DNA of 64,000 nt from Balneola sp. (GTDB lineage: Bacteria; Bacteroidota; Rhodothermia; Balneolales; Balneolaceae): positions 1 through 64,000 of the forward strand of contig JAEPNB010000008.1 in the NCBI GenBank assembly GCA_017643645.1, given 5' to 3'. The number at the start of each line of letters is the position of its first letter. The first letter of the stretch is position 1. The notes under the pieces were generated by a model. That model saw nothing but the letters and a program-made list of their open reading frames with translations, had not been told where the DNA came from and made no database searches. The position numbers and the translations under genes are program-made. Below, piece by piece: positions 25,247 to 34,583 of this stretch.

Positions 25247-26140
25247 ATGAAAACCTCTGCTAAACATATCGCTGATCGAATACGGTTGATGATCTCTACC
25301 AAGCAATTTCAGGTTGGGGAAGTGTTGCCGTCTACCCGGGAATTGGGACAACAGCTGGAAGCTAGTTTTCATACCGTTCGTAAAGCCTATCATATTCTGG
25401 AAGAAGAAGGATTGATAAAAGGTGAGCAGGGAAGAGGCTTTACGGTTACTAAACAGACTTCCATGCTGGACAAAGCAGAACGTCTGGAAATTGGTGGCGG
25501 AAAAGTTCAAGCTTTAATTGAGGAATTGGTTGGATATGGGCTTGATGATTCTGAAATAGAACTGCTGTTTCAGGAGCAACTGGATTTTATGGAGTGGCCG
25601 GAGCGAATTCAGTCGTGTGCTACAGTTGGTGATAACAAGGAAATGGCTTCAATGCTTTCCAGTGCTATTAAGAAACAGGTTGGAGTAAAAAGCAGTGTTC
25701 TGGATATTACCGAAATTGAAAAAGCAGCTTCTTATGATGCGCTGTTTGTGCCGATCAAGTTCATGAATAAGTTCAGAAGCCTGAGCGAAAGCATGATGAT
25801 CATTCCCATCGTGCATATGTTTGATCCGGAAACACTGTATAAAATCACAGAACTTGCAGCTATTCAAACCATCGGTTTGGTAACATCTGATGATGAAAGT
25901 ATTGCAAAGATCATCAATGAATTGAAATTGATGATTCCTTTTGAAGGATCGTTTGTTGCGGGAAGTATTTATGGGCGATCATTACCGCTTTTTGTTAGGG
26001 AGACAGATCTTATCTTATACACTCAGGAAAGTGCAAAGCTGGTAGAGCAAAAAGTACCGGAGAAAAGCAGAATCCAGTTAAATTATAAGCTTTCAGATCG
26101 AAGTGCAGAAATGATTCGCTCGGAGCTTTGGGATCAGTAA
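25247..26140 (+). CDS. GntR-family transcription regulator (YtrA-like DNA-binding domain)
   Basis: A 297-residue protein. Residues 1-70 are a GntR winged helix (IADRIRLMISTKQFQVGEVLPSTRELGQQLEASFHTVRKAYHILEEEGLIKGEQGRGFTV-type sequence across positions 6-67), closest by eye to the YtrA group. The remaining ~225 residues do not look like FadR, HutC or MocR effector domains. Instead they alternate alpha and beta segments (for example YDALFVPIKFMNKF and MMIIPIVHMFDP), possibly a periplasmic-binding-like or receiver-like fold. It sits 66 bases before an SF1 helicase gene on the same strand. The regulated genes are unknown. Confidence 0.82.
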   Translation: MKTSAKHIADRIRLMISTKQFQVGEVLPSTRELGQQLEASFHTVRKAYHILEEEGLIKGEQGRGFTVTKQTSMLDKAERLEIGGGKVQALIEELVGYGLDDSEIELLFQEQLDFMEWPERIQSCATVGDNKEMASMLSSAIKKQVGVKSSVLDITEIEKAASYDALFVPIKFMNKFRSLSESMMIIPIVHMFDPETLYKITELAAIQTIGLVTSDDESIAKIINELKLMIPFEGSFVAGSIYGRSLPLFVRETDLILYTQESAKLVEQKVPEKSRIQLNYKLSDRSAEMIRSELWDQ

Positions 26141-26143
26141 TTG

Positions 26144-26184
26144 GGTTAATGGTTAAAGGTTATTTGTAACAACCACCATTAACC
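26144..26184. repeat. Short inverted repeat between regulator and helicase
   Basis: GGTTAATGGT (26144-26153) pairs with ACCATTAACC (26175-26184). The spacer and flanks repeat the same letters (GGTTAAAGG, AACCAATAAC). It is one of several intergenic inverted repeats built from a short repeated 'word'. Confidence 0.55.
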
Positions 26185-26206
26185 AATAACAAATAACTAT
26201 TCAGCA

Positions 26207-28126
26207 TTGAATATCAAAAAGACTATAAAAAAGGCCATTTCGGCCATTGAGAAAGAGATAGAAGCGGTACGGGAGACTCCATCCAATGACGTGCTGACAA
26301 ACGGAGTTCTACAAAAGCAATCCGAGAGCCATATCTATGTTTTTGAAACAACGAATCAGGGATTGCGATTTGCGGAAGAGATCAGAGCCAAGCTTCGCAG
26401 TAAAGAACTGGAAGTTCATGAAATAGATTTTAAAGAAGGGAAAGTGTGGCTGGATTTTCCTGAAGATTTTGGTCCAACGATCGATGAAGTTTATTTAGAG
26501 TGGGAAAATGATTTTGTGCTCAAGAAAATGGAGGAGCATTTATATACACTGGAAGACAAGTATAAGAAAGTCGAACAGCTGAAATCACTATTAGAGCCTG
26601 CGAAGCATTTCAAAGAAAACAGTTCCGGTTATTCAGTTAAGGTTGATGAACTCAGAAATGATTCTCAAACGGAAGCCATCGAAAAGGCAGTAAAAAATAA
26701 TGTACTATATGTTTGGGGGCCTCCGGGAACGGGGAAAACAGCTACGCTTGGATTTATAGTCGCCAATCTTTTAAGAGAAGGAAAGCGTGTTCTTTTTGTT
26801 TCCAATACCAATCGAGCAGTAGATGTTGGTTTGATGAATGTGATCGAAGCGTTGTACGAGATCGAGCCGATGTTTGATCTTCAGCAGACAACCAGGTTCG
26901 GAGAAGCAGCACTTCAGGATGATCGGCTGGAAAGTATTTTATTTGAGAATCAGGTAAAGATAAAATTGGACGGAAGAAAAGCCGACGCCGTGCAGTTGAG
27001 TACATCATTGGAGAATTATAAAAAGCTTCAGGCTCAGATCGACAAGATGATGCTGGAAGATGAGGAGATTCCACAAAAAATGGATCTGGAATGCCAGCTT
27101 CTTGGTGAGAAAGTAGATCGGGAAGGTGGTATCGATGCGATGGAAGAAAAGATCGATAAACTGCTGAATTTGAATGAACGCTATGAGCTGAAAAAAAAGC
27201 AACTGGTTGCCACAACGATGGCGAAAGTGTGTACTTCAGAGCTTTTCTGGAACCTTAGTTATGATGCTGTAGTAGTTGATGAAGCGTCGATGGCGGGTGT
27301 TCCATATTTATTATTGATGGCAGCTAAAAGTAAGCAACACTTGGTTATTGCCGGTGATCCAATGCAGCTTCCGCCCATCGCAATTACCAATGACCCTGAA
27401 TCCAGAGCCTTTTTAGAGCAGGATATTTTCACTTTTGTTTCCGGCGCAGAAACCACGGAAGACCTGTTCCTGTGGCATGATGAAAACCCTGATTTTACTT
27501 GTTTCTTTGATACCCAATATAGATTGCGATCCGATCTGGCTGGGGTGATCAGTTCGGTTTTTTACGACGGAAGACTGAAATCAGGCGAAAAAATTCTGGA
27601 GCGTGGTACCAACAAAAATTCGGTGGCATTGGTAGATTCTTCCAAATACGGTCCTTATATCGAGCAGGAAAAAGGCGGGAGAAGTTTTAATCCATCCAAT
27701 GAAGTTCATTTAAAGCTAATCGAGCAAAGTGTTAAAAAACTTTCTCTGAAATATGCAGATGACAGCATCGGTGTGATCGTTCCATTCCGAAGCAGTGTAT
27801 ATACCGTTCGTAATCATTTAAGAGAAGAAGGTTATCGTTATGTGGAAGTTGGAACCATTCACACATTCCAGGGAAGAGAAAAAGAGGTGATCATTTTTGA
27901 TACCGTAATGAGTGGTGAACTTCAGAACGGGGCTTTGCGTCATTATTCTGTTCGTCCTTTTGACGAAACTAAAAACGGATTGAGCGTTCCAAGATTACTG
28001 AATGTGGCGTTTTCCAGAAGTAAAGAATTGTTGGTTATAATCGCTGACCTTCAACACGTAGAAAGAGTGTACGGGAATAAATTTCTAGGCAAACTGCTTG
28101 GTTCGGTTAAAGAGATATCGCTTTAG
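26207..28126 (+). CDS. SF1 superfamily helicase (Upf1/IGHMBP2-like, AAA_11/AAA_12)
   Basis: A 639-residue DNA/RNA helicase starting at TTG. Walker A GPPGTGKTA is at about residues 171-179, motif II VVDEASM near 360, motif III GDPMQLPPI near 385, the SF1B signature FDTQYRLRSDLA near 432, and the C-terminal motifs TIHTFQGREKEVIIFD and NVAFSRSKELLVII. The N-terminal 150 residues hold a small beta domain and a coiled segment. Polarity and substrate are unknown; such enzymes act in repair, RNA turnover or defence. No nuclease or methylase neighbours point to defence. It follows the GntR regulator closely and may share its transcript. Confidence 0.9.
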   Translation: MNIKKTIKKAISAIEKEIEAVRETPSNDVLTNGVLQKQSESHIYVFETTNQGLRFAEEIRAKLRSKELEVHEIDFKEGKVWLDFPEDFGPTIDEVYLEWENDFVLKKMEEHLYTLEDKYKKVEQLKSLLEPAKHFKENSSGYSVKVDELRNDSQTEAIEKAVKNNVLYVWGPPGTGKTATLGFIVANLLREGKRVLFVSNTNRAVDVGLMNVIEALYEIEPMFDLQQTTRFGEAALQDDRLESILFENQVKIKLDGRKADAVQLSTSLENYKKLQAQIDKMMLEDEEIPQKMDLECQLLGEKVDREGGIDAMEEKIDKLLNLNERYELKKKQLVATTMAKVCTSELFWNLSYDAVVVDEASMAGVPYLLLMAAKSKQHLVIAGDPMQLPPIAITNDPESRAFLEQDIFTFVSGAETTEDLFLWHDENPDFTCFFDTQYRLRSDLAGVISSVFYDGRLKSGEKILERGTNKNSVALVDSSKYGPYIEQEKGGRSFNPSNEVHLKLIEQSVKKLSLKYADDSIGVIVPFRSSVYTVRNHLREEGYRYVEVGTIHTFQGREKEVIIFDTVMSGELQNGALRHYSVRPFDETKNGLSVPRLLNVAFSRSKELLVIIADLQHVERVYGNKFLGKLLGSVKEISL

Positions 28127-28285
28127 GAAATTAAGAATGTAGGATTAAAGATGAAAATGGTTCTCTGTCATTTCGAATGAATATGAGAAATCTAAGTATC
28201 TCGTTGTTAGCAATTTTTAGATATCTCGCTCTGCTCGATATGACAAAAGGAAATTTTTCATCTTTAATTTTGAATTCTTTATTCT
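28127..28285. repeat. Nested double inverted repeat between convergent genes
   Basis: The outer arms at about 28133-28160 and 28250-28285 are imperfectly complementary (shared core ATTAAAGATGAAAA). The inner arms at 28166-28193 (TGTCATTTCGAATGAATATG...) and 28218-28244 (AGATATCTCGCTCTGCTCGA...) match the widespread 'GTCATTTCGAGCGAAGCGAG' type of intergenic hairpin. Together they form one long cruciform-like block between the helicase and DAHP synthase genes, and may serve as a bidirectional terminator. Confidence 0.7.
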
Positions 28286-29642
28286 ACAAATAGCTCTGTT
28301 TCCACTCTTTGGCAATCAGGAATGCAAGTTCCAGACTTTGCTGATAGTTCAGTCTTGGATCACAGAAGGTTTCGTAATTATGACCTAAGCCCGATTCGTT
28401 CAACCCTTCCGCTCCACCTACACATTCAGTAACATTGTCGCCGGTCATTTCGAGATGAACTCCGCCTAAGTAACTGCCTTCGGCTCGATGGATAGCAAAT
28501 GAGGATTTAATCTCTTCCAGTATATGATCAAAGTTTCTGGTTTTGACTGAATCTTCTGTTGAGAATGTATTTCCATGCATAGGATCTGAACTCCACACAA
28601 CCGGAAAGCCTTCTCTTCGAATTGCTCGAATTAAAGGAGGAAGTTGTTCTTTGATCTTATCTTTCCCAAAACGTCCAATGAGCACAATCTTGCCGGCTTC
28701 ATGAGTAGGATTTAAAGTTTCGATCAATCGTAATGTTTCATCGACAGTAAAAGGTGGTCCAACTTTTACGCCAATCGGATTTTGAATTCCCCGGAAATAT
28801 TCCACATGTGCTCCATCCAGATCACGGGTGCGATTTCCTAACCAAACCATGTGGGCACTCAGATTAAAAAAGCCGGTTTTACGGGGAACTTGTCTGGTTT
28901 GGGCAGCATCGTAATACAAATTTAACGCCTCGTGGGAAGTGTAAAAATCAGCTTTTTGAAGATTATTCACTCTGGTTGGTGAAATAGATTCCATAAAACG
29001 CACGGCTTTGGTGATAGAATCAACCATGGCTTCGTACTCTTTGTAATACTCATTATTGAGCATGAAATCCATTTCCCATTGTTCGGGATGGCGTAAATCA
29101 GCAAAGCCCTCATCAGCGAGGGCACGAAGAAAATTGAGCGTTAAACCTGCTTTATGATATCCTTCTATCAATCGGTTAGAATCCGGCATACGAGCTTCTT
29201 CAGTAGCTTCGAAACGATTGATAAGGTCACCACGGTAGCTGTGAATTTCTTTTCCGTTTATATTCTCAAAATCTTTTGACCTTGGTTTAGCATATTGCCC
29301 TGCTATTCTTCCAACCCGGTGAACCGGAACACCCATTTCATGAATCAGGATAAAACTCATTTGGAGCATTACTTTCAGCATATTTACGATCTTAGGCGAA
29401 GTTACCAGATCGAAGCTTTCAGCACAGTCGCCACCCTGAAGTAAAAAGCTTTTTCCTGCAGATACTTCAGCGAGTTTCGTTTTAAGTGCTTCAATCTCCC
29501 AGGATGTAACCAATGGTGGAAGTCCTTTTAGTTGAGAATAATTCTCTTCCAGAAGCTCAGAATTGCTATAGGTTGGTAATTGTTTTACTGTTTTCTCCTT
29601 CCAAGAGGTTGGAGACCAAGTGTTTTCGATTGTCTTTTCCAT
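28284..29642 (-). CDS. Class II 3-deoxy-7-phosphoheptulonate (DAHP) synthase
   Basis: It condenses phosphoenolpyruvate and erythrose 4-phosphate, the first step of the shikimate pathway. The protein has about 452 residues, the class II (plant/Mycobacterium-like) size. Family sequence includes WSPTSWKEK at the start, FLLQGGDCAESFD near 75, RVGRIAGQYAKPRS, SAHMVWLGNRTRDLDGAHVEYFRGIQNPIGVKVGP in the middle, and VWSSDPMHGNTF. I prefer the ATG at 29640-29642 because the extra upstream codons (MMYNNYF) do not look conserved. An alternative start lies at 29663. No other aro genes are adjacent. Confidence 0.95.
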   Translation of the reverse strand: MEKTIENTWSPTSWKEKTVKQLPTYSNSELLEENYSQLKGLPPLVTSWEIEALKTKLAEVSAGKSFLLQGGDCAESFDLVTSPKIVNMLKVMLQMSFILIHEMGVPVHRVGRIAGQYAKPRSKDFENINGKEIHSYRGDLINRFEATEEARMPDSNRLIEGYHKAGLTLNFLRALADEGFADLRHPEQWEMDFMLNNEYYKEYEAMVDSITKAVRFMESISPTRVNNLQKADFYTSHEALNLYYDAAQTRQVPRKTGFFNLSAHMVWLGNRTRDLDGAHVEYFRGIQNPIGVKVGPPFTVDETLRLIETLNPTHEAGKIVLIGRFGKDKIKEQLPPLIRAIRREGFPVVWSSDPMHGNTFSTEDSVKTRNFDHILEEIKSSFAIHRAEGSYLGGVHLEMTGDNVTECVGGAEGLNESGLGHNYETFCDPRLNYQQSLELAFLIAKEWKQSYL

Positions 29643-29768
29643 GAAATAATTATTATACATCAAAGGTATAAGAAATTTTAAGCTAATGCTTTCTAAATAA
29701 TCCCTAACGCAAACGAAAATAAATTATCTATATATTCTAAAAAATTAGTTCAATAAGGTTATTACCTA

Positions 29769-31067
29769 ATGATAGAAACAAAACAAAGAATACTTGTTGT
29801 AGATGATTATCCTGCACTGGTTACATTAATGAAACACAAGCTTATACACAGAGGTTTTGAAGTGCTGACAGCTCAAAACGGTGAAGATGCATTTAATCTT
29901 GTAGAAAAAGAGAGTCCTGACTTGGTGATAACTGATGTTGAAATGCCAATTATGGATGGTTATCAATTATGTTCAGGTATAAAGGAAAACGAAAGATATA
30001 ATCATATACCTGTAATTCTGGTTACCTCTTTAGTAACAACAGACTCATTGATGAAAGGAATATCGGCAGGAGCAGATAACTACCTTACGAAACCATATGA
30101 TGATTATACACTGTTTAAAAAAGTAGATGATCTCTTAAGTCAGCCATCCTCAAAAATCAGTGAAAGAGAACATGTTAAAGTTGAAGTAGATGGGAAAGAA
30201 TATGAAATAAAAGCGGATGTAGAGCACTTAATTAATTTATTGGTTTCTACATATAAAAATACGCTTGCTCAGAATGTGGAGCTTGAAACGATAAAACAAA
30301 AGCTGAAGGGAATAAATCAGGAATTAGAGCTGTCTAAAAATGAGCATCTGGATCTGTTACAAAATATTTTCCCTGATAAAATAGCTGAAAGCTTATTGGC
30401 ATATGGAACGGTTACCCCGGAGCGTTTTAAAAATGTGACTATCATGTTTACTGATTTTGATGGATTCAGTAAAGTTGTTCCAAGCTTAAGTCCTGAAGAA
30501 TTGATCCGAAGTCTCTCTTTTTATTTTGATAAATACGATGAGTTTTCTGAAGAAAATAATCTCATAAAGATCAAAACCATTGGTGACAGCTATATGGCTG
30601 TTGGTGGTCTTCCTGAAGCTAACAATACTCACGCTATTGATTCTGTGCTTACAGCTTTAAAGATGAAAAAATTCATGAATCAATTCCATACAGAGAAAGA
30701 TGACACCATTCCGGTATTTCCTTTAAGAATTGGAATTCACACAGGCTCAGCAGTAGTGGGTGTTATTGGTAAAAAACGCTTCGCGTATGATATTTGGGGC
30801 GATGCAGTTAATCTTGCTTCGCGTATGGAGCAAAGTGCAGATCAGGAATACATCAATATCTCAGAAAGTACCTATAATGAAGTGAAAGAATATTTCGTTT
30901 GTGAAAACCGAGGAGATATAGAGGTTAAAAATATGGGTACCGTTCCAATGTATAATCTGAAGAGGATAAAACCTGAATATTCAGAAGATGAGGCAGGGTT
31001 TGTGCCTAACAGAATGTTTGTGCGTGATTATAGAACTCTGGGACAGAAATTCGAAAGTATAAACTAA
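29769..31067 (+). CDS. Response regulator with class III adenylate/guanylate cyclase output
   Basis: A 432-residue protein. Residues 1-125 are a receiver with the Asp acceptor in ITDVEMPIMDG (about residue 56) and Lys in LTKPYD. A linker with a coiled coil follows (about 140-205). The class III cyclase homology domain spans about 220-400. The metal-binding aspartates are in MFTDFDGF (Asp229) and in KTIGDSY. The substrate-selecting residues Lys (KTIGD) and Asp (YDIWGD) favour ATP over GTP, and the transition-state residues are in NLASRME. It should make cAMP in response to phosphorylation. The cognate kinase is not adjacent. Confidence 0.93.
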   Translation: MIETKQRILVVDDYPALVTLMKHKLIHRGFEVLTAQNGEDAFNLVEKESPDLVITDVEMPIMDGYQLCSGIKENERYNHIPVILVTSLVTTDSLMKGISAGADNYLTKPYDDYTLFKKVDDLLSQPSSKISEREHVKVEVDGKEYEIKADVEHLINLLVSTYKNTLAQNVELETIKQKLKGINQELELSKNEHLDLLQNIFPDKIAESLLAYGTVTPERFKNVTIMFTDFDGFSKVVPSLSPEELIRSLSFYFDKYDEFSEENNLIKIKTIGDSYMAVGGLPEANNTHAIDSVLTALKMKKFMNQFHTEKDDTIPVFPLRIGIHTGSAVVGVIGKKRFAYDIWGDAVNLASRMEQSADQEYINISESTYNEVKEYFVCENRGDIEVKNMGTVPMYNLKRIKPEYSEDEAGFVPNRMFVRDYRTLGQKFESIN

Positions 31068-31147
31068 CCTTCTGAAAATTGAATGAAGGTTCTCTGTAAT
31101 CTGTTTCGTATACTTCAAGTTGGCTTAAACCCTAAAAGTAGAGTTCA

Positions 31148-33997
31148 TTGCAGCAGAATATTATTGTCAGAGGCGCACGAGAGCACAATCTTAAAAATTT
31201 TGATATAGACATTCCCCGGGATCAGTTTGTGGTGATTACGGGTTTGTCTGGCTCCGGAAAATCTTCCCTGGCCTTTGACACTATTTATGCAGAAGGTCAG
31301 CGCAGGTTTTTGGAATCTCTTTCTGCTTACGCCCGCCAGTTTTTGGGAATGATGGAACGCCCCGAAGTAGATTTTATAGACGGACTTTCTCCGGTAATTT
31401 CCATCGACCAAAAAACTACAAACCGTAATCCACGCTCAACGGTTGGTACGGTTACAGAGATCTACGATTTTCTTCGATTGCTATATGCAAGGGTTGGAAT
31501 TCCATATTCTTATGTTTCCGGAAACAAGATGGAGAAACAATCCGCGGATCAGGTTGTAGCTTCGGTAATGGATATGCCTGAAGGAAGCAAAGTTTATTGT
31601 TTGGCTCCCGTTGTTCGTGGTCGAAAAGGTCATTACAGAGAGTTATTTGAGCAGACAATCAAGCAAGGTTTTTTAACTGCACGAGTTGATGGTGAGCTGG
31701 TTGAGTTGGAGGAAGGCTTAAAGCTCGACCGATACAAGACTCATAATATCGAAGTGGTTGTAGACCGGTTTGTGATCAGCCCTAAAAGTGAAAAGAGAAT
31801 TTCGGAGAGTATCCGACTTGCACTGGAAATGGCTGACGGAAATGTAATTCTTGCCACAAAAAAGGGCGATGAATTTGAAGATCGGTTATTTTCACAGAAG
31901 CTGTTCGATGCAGAAAGTGGAATCGCATATGAAGATCCTGCCCCGAATCTTTTTTCATTTAATTCCCCGTATGGTGCTTGTCAAACTTGTGATGGTCTGG
32001 GAAGTACTTATGATGTTAGTTGGGAGCTTTTGGTTCCGAATAACGAACAGTCGATTGAAGATGGTGGCCTCAGATATTTAGGTGCTCCAAGAGATGTGTT
32101 TGTGTTCAAACAATTGAAAGCTGTCTTGGAAAGTATCAACAAAGATTTCGAAACACCTTTCAAAAAGTACACCAAAGAAGATCTTGATCTGTTGATGAAT
32201 GGGGGCGGAGACCATAAGTACTCCGTTAGCTATGAATTCAAAGACAGTAATGTAACCTACAAGCACAAGTTTGAAGGGTTGCGGAAAATGATCATTGATC
32301 AGTATGAAAACAGTAAGTCTCCAAAACAAAGAGACAAAGCTAAAGCATACATGAGTAAGATCACTTGCCCGAAATGTGGAGGCGGTCGGTTAAATCAGGA
32401 AGCACTTTCGTACAAGATCGATGGATATAATATTCACGATCTGGTACAAATGGATATTGACGGAATTCGGGACACGCTGTATGGGATCAAACTTAGCGAG
32501 CGTCAGCAGCTCATTGGAAGTCAGGTACTGAAAGAGATCAGAGACCGACTGGATTTTCTCCTCAATGTGGGATTGGATTATTTAAATTTGGACAGGGAAG
32601 CACAAACGCTGAGTGGTGGTGAAGCGCAACGTATCCGATTGGCAACTCAGATCGGTACACAATTGGTAGGTGTTCTCTATATTCTGGATGAGCCTAGTAT
32701 CGGGTTGCATCAAAGAGATAATATCAAGCTGATCAAATCTTTGGAAATGCTTCGTGATCTTGGAAACAGTGTACTGGTAGTTGAACATGATCGGGAAACG
32801 ATAGAACATGCAGACTTTGTAGTTGATATGGGGCCGGGAGCCGGTGTAAATGGCGGATATATTGTTTCAGCAGGAACACCTGATGAGTTGGCCAAAGATT
32901 CTATGACTGCCAAGTTTCTTCGTGATGAAGAAGTCATCGAACTCCCTGAAAAGTATCGAAAAGGCAATAAGAAAAAGATCACCATAAAAAATGCCCGGGG
33001 ACACAATCTGCAGAATGTAGATTTGAAGGTGCCTCTTGGAAAATTTATTTCTGTAACCGGAGTAAGTGGTAGCGGAAAGAGTTCATTGATCAATCAAACG
33101 CTGGTGCCGATTCTTTCCAATCATTTTTATAAATCCAAAAGTGTTCCCCTTCCTTATGATACGGTGGATGGCTTGGATAATATTGATAAGATCATTTCTA
33201 TAGATCAAAGCCCGATTGGCAGAACTCCAAGATCAAATCCGGGAACATATACCAAGGTGTTTGATCATATCAGAAGGTTGTACGCCGAACTTCCGGAATC
33301 TAAGATAAGAGGGTACGATCAGGGAAGATTCTCGTTCAATGTTAAAGGTGGAAGATGCGAAACTTGTCAAGGGGATGGAGTCCGTAAGATCGAAATGAAT
33401 TTCCTTCCTGATGTTTACGTGACTTGCGAAACCTGTAATGGGAAACGATATAATCGCGAAACGCTGGAGATCTTCTACAAAGGAAAAAGTATTTCTGATG
33501 TGTTGAAGATGCCAATTTCAGAGTCGGCTGAGTTTTTTGATGCACAACCGGCGATCAGCAGAATTCTGAAAACACTCACTTCAGTGGGATTGGGATATTT
33601 AACTTTAGGGCAGTCCAGTACTACACTTTCCGGTGGAGAGGCGCAGCGAATTAAATTGGCTCGTGAACTTTCGAAGATCGGCACCGGAGATACGCTGTAT
33701 GTTATGGATGAGCCAACTACCGGATTACACTTTCAGGATGTAAGAATGCTTGTGAATGTAATTCAAAAACTGGTTGATAAAGGAAATACCGTAATGGTGA
33801 TCGAGCATAATCTTGATCTTATTAAAGCCGCAGATTGGATCATTGATCTTGGTCCTGAAGGTGGAAAAAGTGGTGGAGAGATCATCGCAGAAGGGACGCC
33901 GGATAAAATAGCAGAAGTTGAAAAATCACACACGGGACGGTTTTTGAAACAGGAGTTTGAGCGATTGAGTGATAGGGTTAAGGAAGTGATAGAGTGA
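31148..33997 (+). CDS. uvrA: Excinuclease ABC subunit UvrA
   Basis: UvrA scans DNA for bulky lesions and loads UvrB in nucleotide excision repair. The protein has 949 residues and starts at TTG (MQQNIIVRGAREHNLKNFD). It has two ABC ATPase modules: first Walker A GLSGSGKSS near 30-38 with signature TLSGGEAQRIRLA, second Walker A GVSGSGKSS near 640 with signature TLSGGEAQRIKLA. Zinc-binding pairs are visible as CQTC (near 279), CPKCGGGR (near 407) and CETC...CETC (near 737-763). The Walker B motifs are ILDEPSIGLH and VMDEPTTGLH. No uvrB or uvrC is in the window. Confidence 0.98.
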   Translation: MQQNIIVRGAREHNLKNFDIDIPRDQFVVITGLSGSGKSSLAFDTIYAEGQRRFLESLSAYARQFLGMMERPEVDFIDGLSPVISIDQKTTNRNPRSTVGTVTEIYDFLRLLYARVGIPYSYVSGNKMEKQSADQVVASVMDMPEGSKVYCLAPVVRGRKGHYRELFEQTIKQGFLTARVDGELVELEEGLKLDRYKTHNIEVVVDRFVISPKSEKRISESIRLALEMADGNVILATKKGDEFEDRLFSQKLFDAESGIAYEDPAPNLFSFNSPYGACQTCDGLGSTYDVSWELLVPNNEQSIEDGGLRYLGAPRDVFVFKQLKAVLESINKDFETPFKKYTKEDLDLLMNGGGDHKYSVSYEFKDSNVTYKHKFEGLRKMIIDQYENSKSPKQRDKAKAYMSKITCPKCGGGRLNQEALSYKIDGYNIHDLVQMDIDGIRDTLYGIKLSERQQLIGSQVLKEIRDRLDFLLNVGLDYLNLDREAQTLSGGEAQRIRLATQIGTQLVGVLYILDEPSIGLHQRDNIKLIKSLEMLRDLGNSVLVVEHDRETIEHADFVVDMGPGAGVNGGYIVSAGTPDELAKDSMTAKFLRDEEVIELPEKYRKGNKKKITIKNARGHNLQNVDLKVPLGKFISVTGVSGSGKSSLINQTLVPILSNHFYKSKSVPLPYDTVDGLDNIDKIISIDQSPIGRTPRSNPGTYTKVFDHIRRLYAELPESKIRGYDQGRFSFNVKGGRCETCQGDGVRKIEMNFLPDVYVTCETCNGKRYNRETLEIFYKGKSISDVLKMPISESAEFFDAQPAISRILKTLTSVGLGYLTLGQSSTTLSGGEAQRIKLARELSKIGTGDTLYVMDEPTTGLHFQDVRMLVNVIQKLVDKGNTVMVIEHNLDLIKAADWIIDLGPEGGKSGGEIIAEGTPDKIAEVEKSHTGRFLKQEFERLSDRVKEVIE

Positions 33998-34008
33998 TAA
34001 AGTGAGGT

Positions 34009-34413
34009 TTAGATTCTGCTTGCCTTCCTTCTATCGGTAATCATTACTTGCAACAATTTAATAATAGAAGTTAGCAGCTTTATCCTTGATCTGATTGTTT
34101 CGCTAGTAAATAAATGTCTGCTTTTATAATACCAATCTCTAGCTTCGCGGGTAGATCCCAATGCAATTTCATAGAATCTTGCTTTTTCTTTGTTAGAAAT
34201 TCTAGAATACCCTTCTACTATATTAGCGCTGATTGACCCTGCAGATCTGTAAAGCTGATCTGATAACGAAAACTTATGGTTCTCTGTTATGATGCTGCAA
34301 TCATTCCAAGCCAAATCAGCTAAGAATAGACTCAGTCTGTATGCTTCAATTTTCCAGGGGATGTCAGCTGTGATTTCAAAGAAAACAGTTTCTTCCCAGT
34401 CTGAGTAATTCAT
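34009..34413 (-). CDS. Four-helix-bundle protein (23S rRNA intervening-sequence type)
   Basis: A 134-residue all-helical protein. Sequence such as IPWKIEAYRLSLFLADLAWND, LSDQLYRSAGSISANIVEGYSR and EIALGSTREARDWYYKSRHL matches the four-helix-bundle/S23 family, which was first found inside intervening sequences of 23S rRNA genes. Here it stands free, convergent with uvrA and 12 bases from its end. Function unknown; related chromosomal copies are common in this group of bacteria and often sit alone as accessory genes. Confidence 0.88.
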   Translation of the reverse strand: MNYSDWEETVFFEITADIPWKIEAYRLSLFLADLAWNDCSIITENHKFSLSDQLYRSAGSISANIVEGYSRISNKEKARFYEIALGSTREARDWYYKSRHLFTSETIRSRIKLLTSIIKLLQVMITDRRKASRI

Positions 34414-34583
34414 GCTTTTTATTTAAGTAAGACCACTTCAAACGTATTCCTTACAAAAATAGAGGAAATTAATTCATTTCTTCACTCTATCACTTTTACA
34501 ACTATGTTTTAAGAACAGAAAGAATTTTATACCTGAGAATTAAATTTTGATATCATAACTGATTCTTAACTATATTAAAGTCT

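Noticed and set aside
26754-27215. Antisense frame of 153 codons inside the helicase gene
   Set aside because: It covers the conserved helicase region on the other strand; no independent support.
26207-28126. Helicase as part of a known defence system
   Set aside because: No nuclease, methylase or other defence partner lies next to it, and the helicase motifs alone are not diagnostic.
34009-34413. Four-helix-bundle gene as evidence of an rRNA intervening sequence
   Set aside because: No rRNA sequence surrounds it; free-standing copies are common.
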